Shown: piece by piece, positions 50,801 through 62,800 of the stretch
Layout: the number at the start of each line of letters is the position of its first letter
How positions within the stretch are numbered: the first letter of the stretch is position 1
Source of the DNA: Saccoglossus kowalevskii
Lineage: Eukaryota > Hemichordata > Enteropneusta > Harrimaniidae
Assembly (NCBI RefSeq): GCF_000003605.2
Contig: NW_003137821.1
Coordinates: forward strand, 256,406-320,405
Direction: 5' to 3'
DNA: 64,000 bases
The notes under the pieces: model-generated
The model's database searches: none
What the model saw: only the letters and a program-made list of their open reading frames with translations
Told to the model about the DNA's origin: nothing
Made by a program: the position numbers and the translations under genes

Positions 50801-53800
50801 TTGCGTGCTTGAAATAATTTCTGATTTATTCAGCGTAGCAAAAGTCAGGGTTCCTCCCACAGTTAACCCAATGTATTAAAACCTGTGTAAACAGATTAAC
50901 CCTGGTTAGTCTCAATCTTGAGTTCTGTGTTAAATATATAATAAAAATAAATTTATTGCATCCTTAGAAATAGTTAGTTGACAGCAATAAAATGTAGAAT
51001 ATAATACTAAAATAAAATTGTCCGTTATTGTTATTTCAGATTTCAAATATTTTGTATAAGTATTAACCAACTTGTCTTATTGTGGGTAGGATGACTTTTA
51101 AGTTACTAGATGTACATGTATCAAGCAATAATGGCCTGTAAAAAAAATTATGCAGATTTAATTTTAATTTTGTAATAAGACTATTCAATACCGTAACAAA
51201 TAGATGTGTACGTTTATTAAATAATTATGGTTTTGAATACATGCATAACAAGTTGATTGGGATGAAAAACGTCCTTTGAAACGAAAAACAAACATTTCCC
51301 AATTATGCCGTATGTGGTGCATTTCACTGATAAGTGGAATTGTAAAAATAATGTGGTTTAGGTTTTGTACTATTAAATAAATACTATTTTTTTGCTATGA
51401 AATGGACAATTCAAAATTAAATGTTTCTTATGGCTTTCATGAAGTGCATATATTCTGATATGATTTTATGTCTCGTTGGGAAAATGTATAGAATTGTTAT
51501 ATTAAAAATTGAATGTTGACAGAGATGAAAATTTCTGCTTTATTATAAGCATTGACTCTACAGAGATGTTTTCCCAGTACTGCATCCGGATCTTCTTAAG
51601 TACAAATATTTGAGTATGCAAACTTCAATAGTTGTTGATTTTTACATAATACTGTATAAAATACTTTATTTTAGACGTAATTAATTTTCGCTGAAAAGAC
51701 ATTTTGGGTTTTTTGTATGGAATTAATTTTTACTGTAAAATATAGGGAAAAGGTATATTCGCTGGATTTTATTTTCACTGATTCAGCGAAAATTAATTCC
51801 AAGTGAAAATAAAATATTTTACTGTATGAAATTCTCTGGACCCCCTTCTCATACCTAAAAAAGTGCCTAGGAACTCCAATATTTAGGTGACAGTGCCCAC
51901 GATAGTTGGTTATGATGCCTCCAATCATCAACTTTGATCAGATTTTGAAAACTTTTGGTTGAAATATGTAAAGAAATAATTTTGCTCCAGATTTTTGCTA
52001 TTGGGGGGGGGGGGGTACTGGTATGTCCACAGAGAACCACAACTGCGTAATTTGCATAAGTTATTAAAACAAATTTAACTGATGTTCTTAATATTGAAAT
52101 CTTTGACATTCTATTTTTAAAGAGCTTTACTCTTCCCAAGTTGTTACCAAGTAGTTGGTCGTCTATATATAATTATTTCTCTTCTCAATGCATATGTATG
52201 TTAAGTTTTGTTCTGTTGAGCGAAATTGACAATGGGAAAATCCTGACAGGTCATTCATGCTGTTCAGAACAACATGAAAAATCAGACCACTGCGTCTCGT
52301 TGAATCGGTAGATTCGTCATCAGTATAATTTGATATATATACTATTTGATTTATCCAAAAACAAATGGATCCCCAAAGTACTATATCGCACAACGAGACG
52401 ATTGAGATGCAGGTCCACGATTTTGTATCCTTCAATTTTTTCTCTTTTTATTGAGCTGTACAAACCAGATGCGCTTTTGAGTAATATTACAGAATAATTA
52501 CATTAACCTATTAGAAGTCTAATATTGCTTATATTGATGTAGTTTTGCAAACACACTAACCTGATTTTATATGGATACATTTGGATTTTCTGCTAGCGTA
52601 TTCGCTGTAATAGCGCATACGCAATCGTAAATTACACGAATTATTCTATGCTCAAAATACGTAGTACTGTAAACTTCTTTATTTTCGCTTGGAATTAATT
52701 TTCGCTATTTTCACTGAAGGAATGATTCAGTGAATATAAAATCAAGCGAATATTCTTTTTTTCTCGTATTTTACATTTAATTCGTTAAAAATCAGTGAAA
52801 ATGAAATCATACAAAACACTCAAAAATTCTTTTCAGTGAAAATTAATTCCAGCTAAAAGAAAGTATTTCACAGTATTTAAATGATTCATCATATAGCAAA
52901 GGAAACTTTTGGTTTAGGAGAACTTTAATTAACTTGTGTGAAATATATCAAATGTAAAAGACTGTTTGTTAACATGGTATTTGAACATGCATTGCTCACC
53001 GACTCCCCCCTTTTATTGACGTTCTTAAATTTATTATAATATGACATATTTTACCATAGAACACTTCTGTCATTTTAATACTTAATACAGCATAGATGCT
53101 ACTGTTTCAAATGTGAATATAATCCTGAAAAATGTGTTGCTATTCCATTAACCTTTTGTGTACCATTATTTTTCTCAACAAAATGTTGGTGCCTGTTATT
53201 ATGTATTTTTCTAAAAATTTTTGACCAGAAGGACATACACGTAAATTACCAATCTCTTAGCTACAAGTCTTTATCAAAACATTGGAAAAATACAATGGGA
53301 TTAAAATTTGTAAATGATGATGAATGTTGACTTCGACCTTCCAAGGGTTAATAGTTGCGTTCACGCACAGCTCCTTAGCACGGGCTAAGAGGTCAAATTC
53401 CTTAGCCCGTGCTAAGAAAACGTGCGTGAACGCTTAGCACGGGCTAAGGAATGCTAAGTACGGGTTAAATCTGATCCGAATTTAAGACGCGGTCTAGACC
53501 TTAGCACGGGCTAACGAAGTATGCGCGAACGCTTAGCCCAGGGCTAAGCGCCCTCTGCGGCGACCTTTGGGTGTGAAAATTGTCCCATGTTCGTATAACG
53601 ACACTATTCCACCAGTCATTACTCCGCGCTCGCTTCCACACTAATCGGGTCACTGTAGTAGTAGAGCGTACAGCAGCTCCAATCGTAGACAAAATAAATT
53701 TGGTTCGCTGTCTACGACGTGCATTAATAAAACTCTGTATTCTGTTACGACCGTTGTATACTGTTTATGTGCATCCAAATAAGTTGGGTCCGTCTTCTCT

Positions 53801-56800
53801 CGCGTACCTGTGCACGTCGCTTCAAATTTAGAACGAAACATGCCAGCAGCAGAAATAGAACCTCGCGCGTGTCATCCATTTTTCGTTCGCAAATAGCGGC
53901 TTACCAAAGGTCACCGACTAATGGCACCTCTTAGCCCGTGCTAACGACTGGCCCGCCCTGTGCGTGGACGCAATTGGGTCTAGCCAAAATGCAAATATGC
54001 TAGATAAGCCTAAATCAGCTTAAATCTTAGCCCGTACTTCGTGTAACGTGAACACAACTAATAATGCAAAGTATTACTAAGACAATGCAGCGGGAGTATC
54101 GATGAGATCGCGTACTGCCTGAGTGCATGCTTTGCAGTTTACTCGTAATAACATTAATTATTATTATACATCTTTTCCTTCCAAGGATACACCATCGGAA
54201 TGCCGAAATCCAAAATGTTTAGAACAGAATCAGCAAACTACTTTGTGTGGGTCCGGTCAAACCCTGGGGCAGCCATGTTTCTTGTTTTTATTATTAGAGG
54301 ACGCTTACGCGTGTAATCGTTCCATATTTGGAATTCGCGTTTCTTAATATGGTAGGATGAAAATACCCAGTAAAATACCGCAAAATTACGGCACGCTGTA
54401 ACTTATGGCGTTACGGTGAAAGATGTATAATAATACATTTTATCATATCTAGTTTATGTGACATTTGCAATTTGAATGCTGTATTAGTAGCACAAGCGAT
54501 TATGCAAATTACTGAGTAATAAGTAATATTTTAATAATCAGTATGCAAGAAATGTAATATTTGGTTTACATCTTGCTTCTACTAGGGCAAATACAGAATT
54601 ACTGAAGCCTGTACTTCAAACTACCTGTTGCGAATTTGTCGTCTCTTTCAACCCATTTGTCTTCATCACTCAGTATCGCACAAGGTCCACCATTTCCATT
54701 AGCAATGATTTCAATACAATGGCTAGAGCCATTTTCAAGGTTTTCAACACCAAAATTCTTAAATAGCATAGAATTAAATTAACTTGGACCCTGGGAAAAC
54801 GTGAATAAGCCGTGAATAAATATTTACCTCTTAACATATATATTAAGTGGTTTTGTCGAAAAACTAGAAAACATACACACAAAAAGTGGCTTCACAAGTT
54901 GTTTAACTTTCAATAAACCCCCACATCAATGAAGGTTACTGGTGTTTTTGTTTTGAACTTGACTATTGTCTGAATGGTTTAATTCAAGTAGGGGGTGGTG
55001 TTATTATCCTGAATGGCTTCATGACATGTCTCTTTCACACTGCATACGTTGATGAGTTTCTCAAATGATATGCTCAGGTGTTCATGCACATAAAAGGCAC
55101 GTCTTTTTGACTTTTTTAATTGGAATACCTATAGATTCAAAAGCATGGGAATTTGATTTTGGGATAGTGGGAAAATGCAATCCTGGCATGGAGGACCACG
55201 CCTAAATTTGATTGACCTTCAGCTATGGTCTTCCTTTTGTAAAACCAGTCACAAAATGAAGCTTGACCATTTGAACTTGTTGATATAATTCGCTGGTACC
55301 ATCTTCAATCGTGAGTGTTTTCTAATTAAAATAATCGTAAAATTTGACCCAAAAATCAAAAATAGGATAGGATAGGATAGGATAGGATAGGATAGGATAT
55401 TTTATTTGGAACGTACACAAAAACAATGCTTGAGTAAAGTCCAACGTAAGAAACATACAGTATATTTATGTTTCTTGAAACAGAACTTGTGTTCGTTCTT
55501 CCCTGGATACATGCAGTTGCCGTTAGAATTTGTCATTAATTTTATTCATCACAAGTTGAAAGCTTCTATGGATGGTTGAAAGGAATAGGAAATAGACTGC
55601 GTCAGTATACAACGGATAATTCTTCCTCCAAAATTTTGCTACAACATTAAAAGAATCTTTTGTCTTTTTTTAGCCTGGAAGTAATTAGTTTATTGTTCAT
55701 GGAAGTCTGGAAATCCAATTTGTTCTTTGTATTATAGACCTTTCTTTCTGTTAATTATTATTATAATTATTATTATTTGAAACTTGTATAGCGCCATAAT
55801 TCTCGAGAGTCTGATCAGAGACGCTTCACAATTATAAGAATTTAAAAAAAAAAAATGAAAGTTATTGATGTTCGTTCTTGTAGGCGTAGGCTTGTTGAAA
55901 CAATGACGAGTCTTCATTTTCTTCCTAAATACAGATAACAAATCACATTTTTTTCATGTCAAAAGTAAAATTTATTTAGTTTTGATGCTAGATTCTGAAA
56001 GGCACGTTTTTTATAAGATGACTTTACTTTAAGTAGTAGTTGTGTTATCGAACGGAGATTACAAATGGGATTATATGGCTTTAGATAAGTAGGCTGGTGC
56101 TTAGCCTCGAAGTAGCTTAATTGTGATTAGAAGAAGTTTGAAGTCGATACGCATGGGTATGGGTGGCCAGGGAATGTTGCTTTCTAAGGTCTGTGCATAT
56201 ATGCACCGTGAGAGAACCACAATACAGTGATTGGACTTCATTCATTTGTAATGTTATATAATCTAATGGTAGCCTAAGCTGTACTCAATCTATTGTCGTG
56301 TACACAACCTTTTTCAAAGGTTAATAAAAGCTGCCTTAGCTCAAGTGTGTATATGGTGATTACACCCTGAAAATGCTTGGAGGAAAAAATAAAAAATGAT
56401 ACGCTGTTCTCTCAATAAGGGGCTTTCCCACCCGAAATGAAGATTGTTTGAAACAAGCAAACATTAGTATTCTTTTTATAGACTTTTGTTTTTTGACAAT
56501 TCTCCAAATACATTTCTTAGGTGTGAACAGGGAGGTGTAATGAGATTATTATAGCTCCCTGGTATGAACAAATTAGGTTAAATGTTGGGAGAATATCTCT
56601 CAAACAAGAGATTCTTTATTTATTTTTTTCTGTATGAAAAAAACAAAACAAGAGAATTTTTTAAAAATATTGAAAAACCACCCATATGATGAAACTATAT
56701 AGTTTGCTTCCGGGTTTGTTGTAAGTTAAGTTGTCAAAAAATCTACATTTTTCTCCTGATCTAGGAGACTGTCCTTCCTTGGAGATGGTTTCTGTTTTTG

Positions 56801-59800
56801 ATGGAAAGTGCTTGATTGTCTCAACAAAGCCCAACAACATTATAGTGATAACACTGTGGATCTTGCATGAACAATAGAGAGATTAACTCTCAGCTTAGAA
56901 AGACAAAGGGATGTTTTTTTTTGTAGCAGTGGAGATTTCTTTGTCTTTCACAAAAGCAATTGTGCACATAAGTGAAATGCATCATGGGTATACTGCTATT
57001 CTTTAGATAGATAAGTAATATGCCACACATTGTCGAAATTGCACAGATTTGTAAACTCAATGTTAACATTGAACCTGTGTGTGATTCTACTGGAGACCAT
57101 GCATTTTAAAGTGATAAAATTCATAAATCTGATTGGGTGCCTATGTAAAACATATGACCAATAGGAGTTGGCATAGCATACAGCAATGAACATGAAACAA
57201 AATGGCTGGATGTTGAATTTCCAAAGAGAGCGCACTTTAATACACACTTGCTGAACAGGATTATGCCAAGGCACAGTCCCTCTATCCCCGGTCTGGAAAC
57301 GACTAGCGTTCTTTTGTCTCGAACCGCAGTGCGGGTAAACAAACCATTCACACGCAGGCGGAGGGAGTCAGGAAGTCAGACAGATTACAATACCGGTACC
57401 TTCAAAATTTACCGTCATGCAAAGCGATACCTCATTGTATGACTTCCCTTTGACTTCAAATTCGGGCAACCACAACGTAAACAAACATGTAAACAAAATT
57501 ATCACTATGAAATTTGGGTTTTTTGAACCCTGATACGCATCACAACCAGCCTACCAACTCATAAACATCCAGTTCCTGCAATTCAAAGATTAATATCGGG
57601 AATTATGTTCATTTTCTCGTTTTAATAGGGAAAAAACTTCGTGTGCCAACATGCTGACATCGCTAAACAAATCTGTCAAAATGGCNNNNNNNNNNNNNNN
57701 NNNNNNNNNNNNNNNNNNNNNNNNNNNNNNNNNNNNNNNNNNNNNNNNNNNNNNNNNNNNNNNNNNNNNNNNNNNNNNNNNNNNNNNNNNNNNNNNNNNN
57801 NNNNNNNNNNNNNNNNNNNNNNNNNNNNNNNNNNNNNNNNNNNNNNNNNNNNNNNNNNNNNNNNNNNNNNNNNNNNNNNNNNNNNNNNNNNNNNNNNNNN
57901 NNNNNNNNNNNNNNNNNNNNNNNNNNNNNNNNNNNNNNNNNNNNNNNNNNNNNNNNNNNNNNNNNNNNNNNNNNNNNNNNNNNNNNNNNNNNNNNNNNNN
58001 NNNNNNNNNNNNNNNNNNNNNNNNNNNNNNNNNNNNNNNNNNNNNNNNNNNNNNNNNNNNNNNNNNNNNNNNNNNNNNNNNNAAAATGTGTCGCTGCTGG
58101 TAAAATAGATGAATTAAAGAACTACTCGCCGGCTAAAATATGACCTTATACAGATATCCTGATTAAAAAATTATGTGAAAAAGTACGAATTCTGGAATAA
58201 ACAACTAAGTTGTAAAAAAAAATACATAACACTGACGATGTCAAATCACGTACTGATCACGTGACAATGCTTTGCCCACACCCGCAATACGCCTTTGCCA
58301 GGGAAGAAGACCAATTCACACCTAATACAATGACCGTTTCTAGACCGGGGATAGATGGACTGTGGCCAAGGTATATTAGTGAGAGGACGGGCAAATAAAC
58401 AAATCTTAGCTAATGTGCGTAAACAATCTAATGATCAGATGTCTGCATAGTTTTTCTCTCAAATATATTTTGGGGTGCAAGAGAGGCATATACTGGGGGA
58501 TTAGGCCTAGGAATGGGATGCGTAAAGAGCGTTTATCTTTTCATGGTGCAATCACCTAATGTAAGTTAAATTTATTACACACTAGGCTTCCATTAATAAT
58601 ATCTCCATAATCTCGTTTCATGTTGGGAACTTTTTACCATCGATGTCGTCATCGAAGTCTTATCTAACTGCCACGAGTGATTGTGGTCTGAAAATTACAC
58701 AGTTGTTGCGAATGTTTCAATTTTTGAGTTCATTTGAATAATGACTTTAGAATGATAAGATAAGGGTATGCCACTGATATGTGATGAAAATAACACTTCA
58801 AGTCGAACAAAAGTGGGAAATAATCCCACAATTTTATTTTATATTCACCAATTTAGTATTACATAACCTTGCTTATTGCAGCTTGTGCAATCAGAACTTC
58901 GCGTCCACTATGTTCTATAATATATTAGTCAGAATTCAGTTTGATTAGCGTTCGTAGAAATCCCTCAGAATGGGAATTTTACAAAATAATGATTTGCTTG
59001 CATTTTTAAAAACGTTCGTTAATCACCTTGACTGGCATCGTACGTAGATGATATTTTATCACGTCAGAAACTTCCCATCATCGTTGGCGGCACCAACTAT
59101 TACATCGAGTCGCTGCTTTGGAATATACTATTGGAGATGCCGGTAGGTCATTATGTTTGTCACTTCCAATGAAAATGTAAAGCAGTATTGTGATAGGACG
59201 TTTGTACTCCTGTGTTTACTCTATTACTTGTAAAAATGTTTGTATAAATGACAACAGTGCCTGTGGTAAAAAAAAAGTCTGATTTGAATACAACAAAAGA
59301 AATTTTTGATTTGCATGCTTTTGTATTTCGAGACACTACTAATGAAGAAAATACTGTAATTTAGATAGAATGTTGCCTTTTATTCATTTGGAATAATTGT
59401 CATGTGACCTTGTGCCATGCCATATAAAGTCTGATTTAAAGTTTGATTTTTGGGAAATTTTTCACCCATTAACCTTTTCACCACCAGTTCCCTCTTTTCA
59501 CAAATTCACAAAATAGTCCCATTTATAGTCTGCACATCCCTTCAAAACAAACAATTTATTAACTCATAACAACCTACTGAAGGAGGTTAAAGGTTACAAC
59601 AACAACAAAAATTACAGATAAAAATTAATCAAATTACAATGGCTAATAGTTTAAAGACAACCAGAAACAGACTAAATTGAAGTTAGTAACGGAAATATAT
59701 AATAAAGTAAAATGAAACACCAACAAAAAACTATAAACTGAATATAAAAACAAAAACCCAATGAATAGGTTTAAAAAAAAAAGTTAATCTTCAGAAGATT

Positions 59801-62800
59801 GGGACAAAAATAGAAAAATGTTTTGAGTAGAAAGTGAAAATTGACTCAAATTTTGTCTATTGGCTCCAAAATTAGGGGTCATTTCCAGGAATATTGAAAA
59901 ATGTGAGAAAAATGTGCAGAAACATTTGGGTGAGAAAGTCTGGTGGTGAAAATGTCAAACAACAAAGTCAGCTTGTGTAACTTTACACAAAACAAGTCTT
60001 CATATCTTGTAACGTTTTGTATTTTAGTACAACTATAATAATGCTCTAGCGGTATTTGCTTAGTGTTTTTTTGAAATGTAATGCAAGAATTGTAAGGAAT
60101 GAAAATATGCAAAATGATTCATTAACAATTTGGCGGGAACAAATTATTGCGTTTTATTTATTTTATTTTTTTTTTAAATATTTTTTGGGCCAGGCGACAG
60201 TTCCGGACATTGGGTATCACTGTTGTCTCTCCTGACTTTTTTGTATGTGCAAATTGCAAGTGCTAGTGACGAAACACAGTGCATTTTGCCACAGAAGTCG
60301 TATTCATGTTTGAGACTACATGACAGGGCTGTGTGGCCATCTCTCTGTCAAATGGCAATTTGTAATGCGCTATCCTGGCGTCAACCGGACCCATCAAACA
60401 CAAGCACCTGCGGACCTTAACCAAGGTTCCCCCAAAGTCGCATTCATTAGTGAATGAATCTCCATTGAGTCTGTGGCACACTCACCCAGGGTAGGGGTCG
60501 ACCCTTTGATGTTCAACCTAAGGTAGGATTTGAACTTGGGTCTACCGATCATGAGTCTGATGCGACAACCACTATGCTACCAGTAACCGGTAATTATTGC
60601 GTTTTAATATTATTGTGTGAAAAATGCATGTTTGCACAGAATTTGAATGACTTTGTTTTCATGTTCTTGTGTTTTGTGATTTTTCAATCCACTGGTCAAA
60701 AGATAGCCATTAGGCCAACAGCTATTTTGCCCCAAACCTATTAGTCAGACATGCTCATGCTCACGACCTTAGACGATAACAAGTCTGGACCAATTCCATA
60801 CAAGATTTATTGCCGTATGGGGTGTAATAAAATTGCTCATCATCTTGTTTAGTGATTCCATTCAAATGGCTGACTGGTTGCCATTTTGTTATACACATGT
60901 ATATGTATTTGTATGACATTCCTCGACTCATTCAAGTTCGTTGATCGCTATCAGGTGTCACTGAATACGCACTTGACAGGAGCCGTGATGAATTGTCAGT
61001 AATCTTGTCGTAAATGATGATATGTCTCACAAGGTGGATTCGTGTGATTGGTTGATGGGGGCGTAACAGGGTTCTGTTGTCAATACTGAACAAGGATGCA
61101 AAATGAACAACCCTTACCATAGTATTTATTTTAAATGTACCTAATCAAGCATTGAAAAACAGCACAACAGTTCACACGGAATAGAAGGTGATCTTTTCTC
61201 TTCCAAGGAGTTTATTTTACCCCCTTTGATACGTGCAACCTAATTGAAAAGTTGATTTGAAAGACTGGAATTTCAATTTCATTTTCTTCAAATTGTTTAC
61301 AGATCAGAGACTCGGGTGAATTGATTCTGAACAAAGAACTTCACAGAAAAGGTGAACCCTCACTAACACCGGGAAAACGTAGTTGGAACGATGATATAGC
61401 CGGGAGTGCTCTGAAAGTGAAAATGCAGAAGACTGAGGGGGACGTTGGTGATTCTAATGTGAAAATTGAAGAAAAGGACCATGAGGAAAAAGACGAGACT
61501 AAAAAAGGGGTGATGAAAAGTGAACTTGAAAATAAAAGAGAGGAACTTAGACAGTTTATTTCTAACATTGAACTTGACAAAGTGAGTGGAACTGAACTTC
61601 GATGCAAATTAGAAGCAATTGATCCAGTTATGGCAGACGGAACTCATCCCAATGATAAAAGAAAACTATTTAGGTAATAGTTTATCATTGCTGGACTATA
61701 GGTTGTTTTTTATTATCCTAGAATTGATGCGAGTTCTGCTGACTAAGACAGACTGCGTAGGCACAATAATCTGGTATTGAACATTAGTTGATTGAATGAT
61801 GAGAGATCAAATGATTGAAAAAGAAAACCCTGCTTGCATCATCTGAATTGGCCACTGAAGTACATGTATTTGAGAAATATTTTATCAAACTTTTTCAAAT
61901 TTGGTTACTGTAAAATGAGTAATTTTCACTGGGTTTAAATTTCGCTGATTTACCATTTCCGGCATATTCAGTGGATTTTAAATTCACGCTTTAATCATTT
62001 AGATAATGTGTTCTATGCTAAATTTTACATATTCACTGGGTTTTAATTTAGCGCATTTTCCAGTCAGCGAAAATAGACAAAATTAAAACCCAGTGAATAA
62101 TTAATCCTTTTACAGTATGTTATTTCTAAGTTTCTGGTGAGATCCAAAATGCATGACATCAGCATAAAAAAATCTGAATATGTCATCGGGATATTATTCA
62201 AATTTTGTACCTGATAATGTGAGCAAACTCTCACATTGGACATAATTTAAATAAATATGTTTTTTCTCATTGTTTTTATTATTTCTAAAATACTAACTTT
62301 CTTTACCGTCATGTTTAGTCTCAATGTGAGGTCACAACCTTTTTTTCCTTGATGACACTTTAGAAAATACAATATATGTAAAGCCTGAAAAACAACAACA
62401 TTGTAATAAGTCTCATCAAGACGCTATATGAATTTTTGCAAAGTCAAAATAAAAAAGGAAAACACTAGAACAAACAACAGAAAATAATATTTTTTCAGAG
62501 AATTCAGGTTCTAAATGGGTTTGATAGGATTTTGGCAATGATTGGACATCCACATTTTCCTAGCACTTACAGTAAAATCTGTATTATAAGCTGCATCCCT
62601 AATAGAAGTTGCACCCGTTCTTTGATTGAGAATTGAGAATCAAAAATTCATCATTTCTCATATGTGTAGATGCTCTAATAGAAGCCGCATCTCTTTTGTT
62701 GTTGCATTGTAACATTTTATTAGAAGCCGCAGCTTCTAATACAGGTTTTACTGTACAAGCAAAAATACAGTACTATCCTACTACCTTAAATACCAAAAAA

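Larger units (their letters stand above)
49499..59043 (+). other. TRIT1 intron 2, U12-type AT-AC intron
   Basis: The donor is ATATCCTTTA (49499-49508). The branch site CCTTGAC (59026-59032) has its branch A at 59031, 12 nt before the terminal AC at 59042-59043. Joining 49498 to 59044 gives [17 protein letters not shown], colinear with human FRNRATALIEDIFARDK. No GT donor near 49500 gives this phase. The 9.5-kb intron holds MITEs A6 and A7, the 53353-54059 element, a D-family copy, a retroelement 3' end and the 57272-58364 element. Other parts, including 49630-51640, are AT-rich with nothing recognised. Confidence 0.93.

Noticed and set aside
57641-58108. Open frames of 150 codons
   Set aside because: They run through 397 N and contain almost no real sequence.
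60526-60591. Functional tRNA gene
   Set aside because: A and B boxes are present, but the acceptor stem does not pair and the sequence continues into a SINE body with an A-rich tail and target duplication.
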